Source: Microbacterium sp. (GTDB taxonomy: Bacteria; Actinomycetota; Actinomycetes; Actinomycetales; Microbacteriaceae). From it: a stretch of 64,000 bases of DNA. Where the stretch lies: NCBI GenBank assembly GCA_003248655.1, contig QFPM01000016.1, positions 1-64,000 on the forward strand, read 5' to 3'. Position numbers and translations under genes: made by a program. The notes beneath the pieces are model-generated. The model had not been told where the DNA came from. It searched no databases and saw only the letters and a list, made by a program, of their open reading frames with translations. Below, piece by piece: positions 17,229-25,465 of this stretch. Each line of letters opens with the position of its first letter. Positions within the stretch are counted from its first letter, which is position 1.

Positions 17229-18320
17229 ATGAAAGCTGCAGTGCTCGAAGGCCCCGGTGCCGGACTCGTCGTCCGCGACATCGACATCGCCGAACCGATC
17301 GGTCGCGAGGTCCTCGTCGACATCAAGGCGTCCGGCCTGTGCCACAGCGACCTGCACATGATCGAGAACCCGGCCGGGTTCCCGGCGGCGGCCGTCCTCG
17401 GGCACGAGGCATCCGGCGTCGTGGTCGCGGTGGGTCCGGACGTGACCGAGTTCGAGGTGGGCGACCACGTGGTGGGATGCCTCGTCAGCCACTGCGGTCG
17501 CTGCGAGCGCTGCACGACCGGCCGCCCGTACCAGTGCCGCAACGCCGCCGAGACGATGCGGCAGCCGGGTGAGGGTGCGCGGCTGTCGGTCGAGGGCGCC
17601 CCGGCGATCCAGTTCTGGAACCTCGGGGCCTTCGCCGCGCAGATGCTGGTGCACGAGAACAACATCGTGAAGGTCGACCCGTCGATCCCGTTCGAGAAGG
17701 CGGCGCTGCTCGGCTGCGGCGTCGTCACCGGCGCGGGCGCCGTGATCAACACGGCGAAGACGCGTGTCGGCGACACGGTCGCGGTCATCGGCTGCGGCGG
17801 CGTCGGGCTGTCCGCCATCCAGGGCGCGGCGCTCGCCGGGGCCCGGCGCATCATCGCCGTCGACCTGGTGCCCGCCAAGCTGGAGCTCGCCAAGCGCTTC
17901 GGGGCGACGGATGTCGTCAATCCCGCCGACGGCGACGTGATCGAGCAGGTGAAGGAGCTCACCGGCGGACGCGGCGTCGACAAGTCGTTCGAGGTGATCG
18001 GTCTCCCGCAGACGTCGGCGCAGGCGATCCGGATGCTCGACACCGGCGGATCCGCGTACCTCATCGGGCTGCACAAGCCCGGCAGCGTGCTCGAGATCGA
18101 CGTGATGCGCGACCTGCTCGTGGCCCAGCGCAGCGTGCAGGGCGTCTACATGGGCTCGACGAACTTCAAGCAGGACATCCCGATGTTCGCCGACTACTAC
18201 CTGCAGGGCCGGCTGAACCTCGACGACCTGCTCTCCCAGACGATCCCGATCGAGCGGATCAACGAGGGCTACGCGGAGCTGAAAGAGGGCGGCGTCGCTC
18301 GCAGCGTCGTGGTCTTCTGA
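17229..18320 (+). CDS. Zinc-dependent medium-chain alcohol dehydrogenase
   Basis: 363 aa MDR. Catalytic zinc ligands are C38 (GLCHSDLH), H59-E60 (GHEASG) and a later Cys in LLGCGVVTGAG. The structural zinc site is C89, C92, C95, C103. The cofactor motif VIGCGGVGLSAIQGA lies near 183-197, with D following IIAV for NAD. It resembles class III and NDMA-dependent alcohol dehydrogenases. The ATG at 17229 has GGAGAG upstream. The role is probably oxidation of the alcohol made by the P450, before the aldehyde dehydrogenase at 4295-5692. Confidence 0.9.
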   Translation: MKAAVLEGPGAGLVVRDIDIAEPIGREVLVDIKASGLCHSDLHMIENPAGFPAAAVLGHEASGVVVAVGPDVTEFEVGDHVVGCLVSHCGRCERCTTGRPYQCRNAAETMRQPGEGARLSVEGAPAIQFWNLGAFAAQMLVHENNIVKVDPSIPFEKAALLGCGVVTGAGAVINTAKTRVGDTVAVIGCGGVGLSAIQGAALAGARRIIAVDLVPAKLELAKRFGATDVVNPADGDVIEQVKELTGGRGVDKSFEVIGLPQTSAQAIRMLDTGGSAYLIGLHKPGSVLEIDVMRDLLVAQRSVQGVYMGSTNFKQDIPMFADYYLQGRLNLDDLLSQTIPIERINEGYAELKEGGVARSVVVF

Positions 18321-18340
18321 TCCGGGAGACGCGACGCATG

Positions 18341-18377
18341 CCCGGCCCGCCGACGGTACGACCGTCGGCGGGCCGGG
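18341..18377 (+). terminator. Strong terminator hairpin ending the P450 operon
   Basis: A perfect 17-bp stem (CCCGGCCCGCCGACGGT) with a 3-base loop, 20 bases after the ADH stop and followed by TGCTTCC. Confidence 0.85.
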
Positions 18378-18487
18378 TGCTTCCGGCGACGCGCATGCGG
18401 TCGCCGAAGGGGCAGTCGGATGGCGACTACCTATCATGGGGTGGGGGAGTCGGGCGCGTCGTCGCCTGATCTCGGGAAGGGGAGGCA

Positions 18488-19150
18488 ATGTCGGATCCGG
18501 TCGTTCCCGCGGCGGAGCGTTCGCGCTGGAACTGGAAGCGCACCAACCAGACCCAGAGGACGCTTCTGGATGCCGCGCTCGAGCTGTTCATCGAGAACGG
18601 GTACGCCGGAACGAGCGTGGAGGACATCGTCCAGCGCTCGAATCTCAGCATCGGCAGCCTCTACCACCACTTCGGCAACAAGGCGGGGCTCTACCTCGCG
18701 CTCTGGCAGGAGTGGGTCAAAGACCAGGAGAACCTCGTCTCGACGGCCATCGAAGACCTGCAGAGCCGTGGTGAGGCCGGCACCGTTCCGCTGTTCATGG
18801 TGGGCGCGCGCGCCTACCTCGAAGGATGCTGGAACCACCGGTCGCGCGGGTCGGTGTTCTTCGCTCAGGACGGTCCTCCCGGATTCGAGCTGCGGCTGCG
18901 CAACGGTCGCTACGAGTGGCTGCGGCAGGTCACCGTCCTCACGCATGCGTCCGACGATCCGCTCGGGCGGCTGACGGTGTCGGTCATGATGGCGATCGTG
19001 GCCGAGGGAGCGCAGGAGGTCGTCACGAGCGGCAGCCGTGCCGACGCGGACGAGATCATGGATGCGACCCTGCTGATGATCGAGCGGGTCGGGGCGAGTG
19101 ACACCGGCGACGCCGTCGCGGACACGCCGGCCGAGGCATCCGCGTCCTGA
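18488..19150 (+). CDS. TetR-family transcriptional regulator
   Basis: 220 aa. The HTH region runs from LLDAALELFIENGYAGTSVEDIVQ to LSIGSLYHHFGNKAGLY (about 20-70), classical TetR. The C-terminal ligand domain is not recognised. AAGGGGAGG sits 6 bases before the ATG. As the regulator adjoining the hydroxylase operon it is the first candidate to bind the TAGAA-N5-TTCTA sites at 9267-10303, but no such site was seen in its own promoter, so this is inference. Confidence 0.85.
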   Translation: MSDPVVPAAERSRWNWKRTNQTQRTLLDAALELFIENGYAGTSVEDIVQRSNLSIGSLYHHFGNKAGLYLALWQEWVKDQENLVSTAIEDLQSRGEAGTVPLFMVGARAYLEGCWNHRSRGSVFFAQDGPPGFELRLRNGRYEWLRQVTVLTHASDDPLGRLTVSVMMAIVAEGAQEVVTSGSRADADEIMDATLLMIERVGASDTGDAVADTPAEASAS

Positions 19151-19177
19151 GGCATCCTGCGCACTGAGGGCGCGGGC

Positions 19178-19900
19178 TCACCCGAACAGGCGGACGAACT
19201 CCCGGATGATGCGCAGCGGCTCGGTCACCGACGTCCGCACCACCTCGGCGGCGAGGGCGTCGTAGTCGGCGGCGTCGAAGTAGCCGTCGTTGCGGTAGAC
19301 GTCCATGCGCTCGGCGAACGCCTTCGCCGTCGGCTCCGGGTGGAACTGCGTCGCGTACAGGCGCTCGCCGACGCGGTACGCCTGCACCGGGCAGGCCGCG
19401 TTCGTCGCGAGCAGCACGCCGCCCGGCGGCGGGGCGACGCACCCCTCCTTGTGGGTGGTGAGCACGGAGAAGCGGGATGCCAGTGAGCCGAAGACGGGGT
19501 CGGCCTGGCCGGCATCCGTCAGCTCGACGACCGCTGTGCCGGTGTCTTCGGGGAACGCGCGCGTGACCTCGCCGCCGAGCGCCCGTGAGGCCACACCGAT
19601 GCCGTAGCAGGTGAACAGCACGGCGGGGCCGACGCCGTCGGCGCACGCGACCGCGAGGCGGGCCAGGTGCTCTTCGCCGCGACGCTGCTCGTCGGTCTTG
19701 CTCGACTCGGGGTCCGTGACGTTGTACGGGCTGCCGCCGATGATGACCGCGGTGACGTCGGGCTCGATCATGAGCGGATCGGTGACGAGGTCGTGCCGGC
19801 GGATGTCGCCGTCGTCGAGGCGGGCTGCGGTGCGGAACGATTCGAACTCGGCATCGGCGGCCACTGTCTGCGGGCGCGCCGAGATGTACAGCACCGTCAT
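19178..19900 (-). CDS. Class I glutamine amidotransferase-like protein
   Basis: 240 aa. The nucleophile elbow is LFTCYGIGVASRALGG and the His-Glu pair lies in ATQFHPEPT, so the Cys-His-Glu triad is complete, as in GMP-synthase-type GATase domains standing alone. The ATG at 19900 (MTVLYISARPQ) is preferred; the in-frame ATG at 19960 would add a basic tail overlapping the promoter motif of the next gene. The amide acceptor is unknown. It converges on the TetR gene and diverges from the sigma-factor locus. Confidence 0.8.
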   Translation of the reverse strand: MTVLYISARPQTVAADAEFESFRTAARLDDGDIRRHDLVTDPLMIEPDVTAVIIGGSPYNVTDPESSKTDEQRRGEEHLARLAVACADGVGPAVLFTCYGIGVASRALGGEVTRAFPEDTGTAVVELTDAGQADPVFGSLASRFSVLTTHKEGCVAPPPGGVLLATNAACPVQAYRVGERLYATQFHPEPTAKAFAERMDVYRNDGYFDAADYDALAAEVVRTSVTEPLRIIREFVRLFG

Positions 19901-19959
19901 GCCTCCGAGTCTACGGCGGGCGACCTTTCGGCGCCGGTTCGGGGTCGCCGGAGGAAACA

Positions 19960-19988
19960 TGTATCAGCGGCCCCCTTTCGCGCTCTGA
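19960..19988 (+). promoter_or_regulatory. Promoter-like motif TGTATCAG-N14-GCTCTGA upstream of the sigma factor
   Basis: TGTATCAG (19960-19967) and GCTCTGA (19982-19988) are spaced 14 bases apart, and the identical pair with identical spacing recurs at 25306-25334 just after the CHAT gene. An alternative-sigma -35/-10 pair is the simplest reading, suggesting autoregulation by the adjacent sigma factor. Transcription would then start near 19995, which argues against the ATG at 19988 as start codon. Confidence 0.55.
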
Positions 19989-20002
19989 TGAGTGTGGACA
20001 CA

Positions 20003-20668
20003 ATGGGCACTATGACCGACGCTGAGCGGTCGGATCAGGGCGCGGATGCGGCAGCGGCATCCGGTGGGGGAGGATCCGGATCCGGCGAATCCGGGGAGAT
20101 GTCGCTGTGGGAGCAGGCCTCGAGCCTGTTCGTGCGCTGGCAGGACGGCGAGACGAGGGCGATGGATGCCCTCGTGCGGCTCATGACGCCGGTGCTGTGG
20201 CACGTGGTGCGGGCCTATGGCCTGGAGAGCGCGCTCGCCGAGGACGTCGTGCAGACGACGTGGCTGACCCTGGTGCGCCGGCACGAGACCATCGCCGACC
20301 CGCGGGCCGTGTCGGGCTGGCTCACGATGTGCGCCCGTCGCGAGGCGTGGCGGGTGAGCAAGGCGCAGCGCCGGGCCGACCCGACCGAGACCGAGCAGCT
20401 GGAGCCGCAGCTGCCCACCGCCCAGGCGGCGGAGCAGACCGCCGTGCTCGGCGACGAGCAGCGGATCCTGTGGCTCGCGGTGGCGCGACTGAACGAGCGG
20501 TGCCAGCGGCTGCTGCGGGTGATCGCGTTCGATGAGCGCCCCGACTACGCGCGCATCGCGCAGGACCTGGCGATGCCGGTGGGATCCATCGGACCCACCC
20601 GGCAGCGGTGCCTGGTGAAGCTGCGCGCGCTGCTCGAGGACGACGGATACGAGAGGGAACTGGCATGA
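20003..20668 (+). CDS. Sigma-70 family (ECF-like) RNA polymerase sigma factor
   Basis: About 221 aa. After a Gly/Ser-rich head, sigma-2 is seen (ALVRLMTPVLWHVVRAYGLESALAEDVVQTTWLTLVRR) and then sigma-4 (LPxxxQRLLRVIAFDERPDYARIAQDLAMPVGSIGPTRQRCLVKLR). Region 3 is missing, as in ECF factors. Possible starts are ATG 19988, 20003 and 20012; 20003 is the first after the presumed transcription start and none has a strong ribosome site. Its stop overlaps the next gene (ATGA), the usual layout for a regulator of the sigma factor. It probably directs transcription of the protease/CHAT locus itself. Confidence 0.85.
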   Translation: MGTMTDAERSDQGADAAAASGGGGSGSGESGEMSLWEQASSLFVRWQDGETRAMDALVRLMTPVLWHVVRAYGLESALAEDVVQTTWLTLVRRHETIADPRAVSGWLTMCARREAWRVSKAQRRADPTETEQLEPQLPTAQAAEQTAVLGDEQRILWLAVARLNERCQRLLRVIAFDERPDYARIAQDLAMPVGSIGPTRQRCLVKLRALLEDDGYERELA

Positions 20669-21153
20669 GCGCCGACGACACGAGCGCGGAGTTCGCGCAG
20701 GATGCCGTGCTGTTCGCACGGATGCGGGCCATGTGGGCGCAGGTGGATCCCATGCCGGCCGACCTCATCGACCGGATGGTCGCCGCGATCGCGGTCGACG
20801 ACCTCAGCCGCGAATACGCCCTGCTGACCCTCGTCGAGACCGACCTCGCCGCCGTGCGCGGCGACGGGGATGTGCTCACGCTGCAGTTCAGCGACGGCAC
20901 GGTGACCGTGCTGCTGCACATCACCCGCACCGAGCAGTCCACGCACCGCATCGACGGCTGGGTGGATGCCCCGCCCGTGTCGGTCGCGATCGTGCACGGC
21001 GCGGACGAGGGAAAGGTGCGGGATGCCTCCCTCGGCGAGCACGGCCGGTTCGAGATCGACGGCATCGGCGCCGGGCTCGTGCGCCTGCGCCTCACCGTGC
21101 GCGACGACCAGGGCGCGCTCCATGACATGCAGACCCCGCAGTTCGAACTCTGA
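20665..21153 (+). CDS. Small coupled protein, candidate sigma-factor antagonist or CHAT substrate
   Basis: 162 aa; no family recognised. Its ATG overlaps the sigma stop by 4 bases. Residues 1-60 are helical and acidic (FARMRAMWAQVDPMPADLIDRMV); the rest looks like beta strands ending in an Ig/carboxypeptidase-regulatory-like segment (GRFEIDGIGAGLVRLRLTVRD). No membrane segment and no zinc HxxxCxxC anti-sigma motif is visible. By position it may hold the sigma factor inactive, and one of the two neighbouring proteases might cleave it. That role is inferred only from context. Confidence 0.7.
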   Translation: MSADDTSAEFAQDAVLFARMRAMWAQVDPMPADLIDRMVAAIAVDDLSREYALLTLVETDLAAVRGDGDVLTLQFSDGTVTVLLHITRTEQSTHRIDGWVDAPPVSVAIVHGADEGKVRDASLGEHGRFEIDGIGAGLVRLRLTVRDDQGALHDMQTPQFEL

Positions 21154-21164
21154 GGAGACCCCCG

Positions 21165-22790
21165 ATGGCTGAATACCCCGGCGACGGCCTGCCCGATTGG
21201 CGCGCCCGCTACGACGCGGTGCGCGCGCTCGGCGTTCCGCTGGATCCGAGGAGCGAGGAGGTTCCCGGCGTCACCGCCTACCCGACCTCGTACGCACCCG
21301 ACCACCTGCTGATCACCCGCGCGGACGACCTCGATGAGCTGTTCGGCGTGCTGGAGGAGGCCGCCACACAGTTCGCCTGGCGCATCGAGCTGCAGAACAT
21401 CGACGGCTCGCCGCTCGAGATCCCGGATGCCGTCGCCCGCGAGGCGCGCAACCGCGAAGCGTTCGACGTGCCCACCATCCACCGGGTGAAGATCACGTCC
21501 GTGCCGAACCGCGACGGCGCCGCGACACCCGACCCGCCCGTGGATGCCTGGCGGCTGCTGCAGCGGGCCCGGATGCTGCGCGGCAAGGACCTGCGCGGGG
21601 TGGCGCTGGACCACGTGCTGACGGCCGGGCCCTTCGGAGTCTCGAATCCGTTCGGCGTGTCGAATCCGTTCGGCGTCTCCAACCCGTTCGGGGTTTCCAA
21701 CCCGTTCGGCGTCTCGAACCCGTTCGGCGTCTCGAACGCACCGGGCACCATCTCGTATGCGGTGCCGGGCAGCGGCGGGCGCCAGGTCGTGAACTTCGTG
21801 GGCAGAGCGCCGGAGCGGCACCGCGAACCCGCAGAAGGCGGCCGCCGACCGGTCATCGCGGTGCTGGACACGGGATGCGGCATCCACCCCTGGCTTCCGC
21901 CGGAGGTCGTCACAACCTATCCGGAGTACGACGGCAAGGTCATCGGAATGGCCGATCACGCGACGGATCCCGAGGTGACGGGCGACATCGCCGGTCCGCT
22001 GGACGGGGCCCTCGACCCCGCCGCCGGGCACGGAACGTTCGTCTCAGGGGTCGTGCGTCAGCGGGCCCCGGAAGCCGACATCATCTCGGTGCGCGTCTGC
22101 GACAGCCAGGGGCAGATGCTCGAGGCGGAGTTCATGCTGGCGGTGCGCGCGCTGGTGAAGTGGATGTGCGAGGCCGGCGAGCACATCGACGTCATGAATC
22201 TTTCTCTCGGCTACTACCACGAGACGCCCGAGGATGAACTCTACGACGACGCCCTCGAGAGCCTTCTCGTGGCCGCTCGGCGCCATGGCTGCGCCGTGGT
22301 GTGCTCCGCGGGCAACGATGCGACCAACAGGCCGTCCTTCCCGGCGGCGCTGTGGATGTGGGGCGGCTCGGCGCTGACGGTCGCCGACCCGGACGATGCG
22401 GCTCCCCACGTGTCCGTGGGGGCGTTGAACCCGAACCGCACGATGGCACTGTTCAGCAATCTCGGCACCTGGGTGAAGACATTCGCGCCCGGGGCCGGGG
22501 TGCTCAGCTGCTCGCCCCCGTTCCGCGGCGGGAGCCAGCCCGCGGTCCGCGACGATCTCGGTGCGACGCGACGCGAGACGATCGACCCCGATGACTACGC
22601 CGGCGGCTTCGCCCTGTGGAGCGGCACGTCGTTCGCGGCTCCGTACGTCGCCGGGGAGCTCCTCGCCCACATCTCCCCCAGGATCATGGGTGGGGCGTTG
22701 TCGCTCGAGGAGCGGATCGACCTGCTGCACGAGGCGGAGAGCGAGGTGAGCGCCCGCCTGGCCAAGGCAGGACCCCTGACCGCGCGCTGA
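21165..22790 (+). CDS. S8 subtilisin-like serine protease with PFGVSN hexapeptide array
   Basis: 541 aa. The subtilase triad is complete: D235 (VLDTGCG), H289 (GHGTFVSG) and S489 (GTSFAAPYVAG), with the oxyanion Asn in SAGNDATN. No signal peptide is visible, so the protein seems cytoplasmic, unlike most subtilases. Residues 1-150 form an unrecognised N-terminal domain. Residues 156-191 are six tandem PFGVSN units, immediately before the catalytic domain, in the position of a propeptide linker. The next gene encodes a CHAT protease, so cross-processing at the repeats is an attractive idea. Spacing to the upstream gene is 11 bases. Confidence 0.88.
   Translation: MAEYPGDGLPDWRARYDAVRALGVPLDPRSEEVPGVTAYPTSYAPDHLLITRADDLDELFGVLEEAATQFAWRIELQNIDGSPLEIPDAVAREARNREAFDVPTIHRVKITSVPNRDGAATPDPPVDAWRLLQRARMLRGKDLRGVALDHVLTAGPFGVSNPFGVSNPFGVSNPFGVSNPFGVSNPFGVSNAPGTISYAVPGSGGRQVVNFVGRAPERHREPAEGGRRPVIAVLDTGCGIHPWLPPEVVTTYPEYDGKVIGMADHATDPEVTGDIAGPLDGALDPAAGHGTFVSGVVRQRAPEADIISVRVCDSQGQMLEAEFMLAVRALVKWMCEAGEHIDVMNLSLGYYHETPEDELYDDALESLLVAARRHGCAVVCSAGNDATNRPSFPAALWMWGGSALTVADPDDAAPHVSVGALNPNRTMALFSNLGTWVKTFAPGAGVLSCSPPFRGGSQPAVRDDLGATRRETIDPDDYAGGFALWSGTSFAAPYVAGELLAHISPRIMGGALSLEERIDLLHEAESEVSARLAKAGPLTAR
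21630..21737 (+). repeat. Six 18-bp tandem repeats encoding PFGVSN
   Basis: Six in-frame 18-base units. Third positions vary between units (for example TCG AAT versus TCC AAC) while the peptide is identical, so the amino-acid sequence is being kept rather than the DNA freshly duplicated. Confidence 0.95.
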
Positions 22791-22839
22791 CGGGGCTCCG
22801 TTCGCCCACATCGCCATCCCGCTGCGCGATGATGAAGGC

Positions 22840-25299
22840 ATGGTGCAGTCCGCTGCGCGCATGCATGCACGCGCCGTCGCGATGGTCAATCGCGGCGACT
22901 ACGTGCGCGCCCGGCAGGCGCTGGCGACCGCGGCTGCGCGCCGACCGGATGCGGACACACAGGCGCGGATCCAGGGGACCCTCGCCTACGTGCTCGCCCA
23001 GACCGGGCAGATCGACGTGGCCGAGGCGATGTGCCGCGCCGAGTTGGAGAGACCGTCGATCAGCGGGGCGACCGTCGGGGTTCTCGCCGGTCAGCTCGGC
23101 GCGTTCGCGCAGCGCCGCGGAGACCTCGAGCAGGCCGCCGCCTGGCTGGAGAGGGGCATCGACGCGTTCGACAGCAGCACGGTGGAGCGCGCGCGGCTCC
23201 TGATGAACCGTTCCCTCGTGAACATGCAGCGGCTGCGTCTCGACGATGCGGCGTCGGATGCCGCAGATGCGCATGAGATCTACCTCGCCGGCGATGCGCC
23301 GTCCGAAGCTGCGATGGCGCAGCACAACCTGGGATACATCAACCTCCTGCGCGGGAACATCGCCGAAGCGCTGCAGGAGATGTACGAAGCCCGCCCGCTG
23401 GCGGGGACGACGCCGGTGACGACGGCGGTGTGCGACACCGACCGCGCGGAGGCGCTGCGGGACGCCGGGATGACGCGCGAGGCGGAGCGGCTGCTGGCAT
23501 CCGTCGCGCCGATCTTCGGACGGCACCGGATGCCGCAGTCGCGCGCCGAGGTGGAATTCCAGCTGGCACGGTCGCAGCTCACCCACGACCCGATGACGGC
23601 CGCGCGCACCGCGGCGACCGCCGCGCGGAGGTTCCGCGCGTTCGGGGCGGAGACCTGGGCGATCCGGGCCGACGGCATCCGTCTGCGCGCGCGCCTCTCG
23701 CGTGGGTCGCCACGGGCGGTCGACCCGGCCGAGGTGGAACGCGTGGCAACCGCCCTCGCAGACTCCGGGTTCGCGAACGAGTCCACCGCGCTGCGGCTGT
23801 CGCTGGACATCTGGCGCTCGGGCCGGGGGATGCCGCAGCCGGCGCCGGTCGTGCGCGTGCCGCCGACCGCGTCGATCGACGTGCGCCTGCTCGGCTACGA
23901 GGCGCGGGCCGCGCGTGCGGCTGCCGCGGGCCGGGATGCCGTCGCCCGCCGCCAGGCCGCGAACGGACTGGATCAGCTGACCGCGTGGCAGCGAGCGTTC
24001 GGCAGCCTCGACCTGCAGACGTCGGTGCGCATGCACGCCGGCGGGCTCATGATCGCGGGGTTGACCGCCGCCGCCCGGTCGGGGCGCGCCGATGTGCTGT
24101 TCGAGTGGTCCGAGCGGGGCCGGCATCTCAGCCATCAGGTGGTCCCGGTGCGTCCTCCCGAAGACCCGCAGCTCGCCGCCGACCTCGCGGAGCTGCGCCA
24201 GCGGATGAGCGGAGACCCCACGGGACGGTGGCGGCTCGACCCGCACTTCGCCGAGCTCGAGGAGCGCGCCCGCGAACGGCAGTGGTCGGCGACGCGGGGC
24301 GGCGGCATCCGTCGGCGTGCCACCCTGCGGGAGGTGCAGGCGCGCCTCGACGACGGCACCGCGCTGCTGTCGTTCGTGTACACGGGAGCCGAGCTGGCGG
24401 TGATCGTCGTCACCGGGGCGCGCGCCCGCGTCGTTCCGCTGCCGGGCTGGGCGGCCGCGGCCAAGCTGCTGCCGGGCCTGCGCGCCGACCTCGACATGGC
24501 GGCATCCATCCGCACCAGGCCGATGGCCGACGTGGTGCGCCGCTCGCTCGATGACCGGCTGGCATCCCTGTCGGCATCCCTCCTCGACGAGGCCGTGCGG
24601 GTCTCGCGGGCGGAGCGCTTCGTGCTGACCGTTCCCGGCGTCCTCGAAGGCACGCCCTGGGCGATGCTGCCCGCCCTGCGCGGCCGCACGTTCACCGTCG
24701 CCGTGTCGGCGACGCGGTGGTCCGGGTTCGAACGCGACGTCCCCGTCGGCGGTCGCGTGGGGATCGCCGTCGGCCCGCGCGTGGCCCGCGGAGAGGAGGA
24801 GGCGGATGCCGTCGCCGCGGCATGGACGGGGGCATCCGACGCTCCGGGCGCCCAGCTGCGCGGGACGGATGCCACGGTGGATGCCGTCACCGCGCTCGCC
24901 GGCCGTGTCGACCTGCTGCACGTCGCCGCGCACGGGCGGCACGCGGTCGACAACCCGCTGTTCTCCGGGTTCGAGATGGCCGACGGCGCCCTGTTCGGCT
25001 ACGACCTCGACCGTGTGCCGGACGTTCCCGGCGTCGTCGTGCTGTCCGCGTGCGAGGCCGGCCGGTCGTCGGTGCGCTGGGGCGAGGAGGCCGTCGGGAT
25101 GACCCGGGTGTGGATGCACGCCGGCACGCGCGCCGTGGTCGCGGCTCCCGTGATCGTCGCCGACGACGCCGCGTGCGACCTGCTCGGGGCCATGCACGCG
25201 GGGCTCGCCGCCGGGCTCGGCGTCTCGGCGGCCCTCGCCCGCGCGGGCGCGGAGACGGGGATCGTCGCCCCGTTCCAGGTCTACGGATCCGGATTCTGA
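22840..25299 (+). CDS. TPR-CHAT caspase-like protease
   Basis: 819 aa. The N-terminal 330 residues are helical repeats of TPR kind (LGAFAQRRGDLEQAAAWLERGIDAF, LGYINLLRGNIAEALQEM). A middle helical region follows, and the CHAT domain occupies about 520-819. Catalytic dyad: H698 in LLHVAAHGRHAVDNPLFSGF and C738 in VVLSACEAGRS, both intact. CHAT proteins are clan-CD cysteine proteases; TPR-CHAT of type III-E CRISPR is the best-known case. Here it is the last gene of the sigma/small protein/S8 set, 49 bases after the protease. It could sense a signal by the TPR part and cleave the small protein or the S8 protease. Confidence 0.9.
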   Translation: MVQSAARMHARAVAMVNRGDYVRARQALATAAARRPDADTQARIQGTLAYVLAQTGQIDVAEAMCRAELERPSISGATVGVLAGQLGAFAQRRGDLEQAAAWLERGIDAFDSSTVERARLLMNRSLVNMQRLRLDDAASDAADAHEIYLAGDAPSEAAMAQHNLGYINLLRGNIAEALQEMYEARPLAGTTPVTTAVCDTDRAEALRDAGMTREAERLLASVAPIFGRHRMPQSRAEVEFQLARSQLTHDPMTAARTAATAARRFRAFGAETWAIRADGIRLRARLSRGSPRAVDPAEVERVATALADSGFANESTALRLSLDIWRSGRGMPQPAPVVRVPPTASIDVRLLGYEARAARAAAAGRDAVARRQAANGLDQLTAWQRAFGSLDLQTSVRMHAGGLMIAGLTAAARSGRADVLFEWSERGRHLSHQVVPVRPPEDPQLAADLAELRQRMSGDPTGRWRLDPHFAELEERARERQWSATRGGGIRRRATLREVQARLDDGTALLSFVYTGAELAVIVVTGARARVVPLPGWAAAAKLLPGLRADLDMAASIRTRPMADVVRRSLDDRLASLSASLLDEAVRVSRAERFVLTVPGVLEGTPWAMLPALRGRTFTVAVSATRWSGFERDVPVGGRVGIAVGPRVARGEEEADAVAAAWTGASDAPGAQLRGTDATVDAVTALAGRVDLLHVAAHGRHAVDNPLFSGFEMADGALFGYDLDRVPDVPGVVVLSACEAGRSSVRWGEEAVGMTRVWMHAGTRAVVAAPVIVADDAACDLLGAMHAGLAAGLGVSAALARAGAETGIVAPFQVYGSGF

Positions 25300-25305
25300 C
25301 GACTT

Positions 25306-25334
25306 TGTATCAGGGCGCGGGGAACGTGCTCTGA
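25306..25334 (+). promoter_or_regulatory. Second TGTATCAG-N14-GCTCTGA motif
   Basis: The exact pair found before the sigma gene, same strand and same 14-base spacing, 6 bases after the CHAT stop. No convincing rightward gene follows; the open frame from 25339 is antisense to the LysR-like gene. It may drive a non-coding or antisense RNA, or be the relic of a lost member of the regulon. Confidence 0.5.
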
Positions 25335-25420
25335 GTCAGTGGGGGAAGCGCTTCTGGGGGAGCGCCGGAGCCCTCGGACCGAGGAGAGCATGGGGAAGCC
25401 ACGGTCCGGGGGCTCTATCC

Positions 25421-25465
25421 CGCGTCAGCGACTCGAATTGCCGCCCGCGTCAGCGGCTCGAATTG
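25421..25465. repeat. Imperfect 20-bp direct repeat at the 3' end of the LysR-like gene
   Basis: CGCGTCAGCG(A/G)CTCGAATTG occurs at 25421-25440 and 25446-25465, 19 of 20 bases identical. The second copy carries the last codons of the leftward gene, so the first copy is a duplicated gene end. Confidence 0.8.

Noticed and set aside
21630..21737. CRISPR-like short tandem array
   Set aside because: Units are contiguous, in frame and encode PFGVSN with synonymous changes; there are no spacers.
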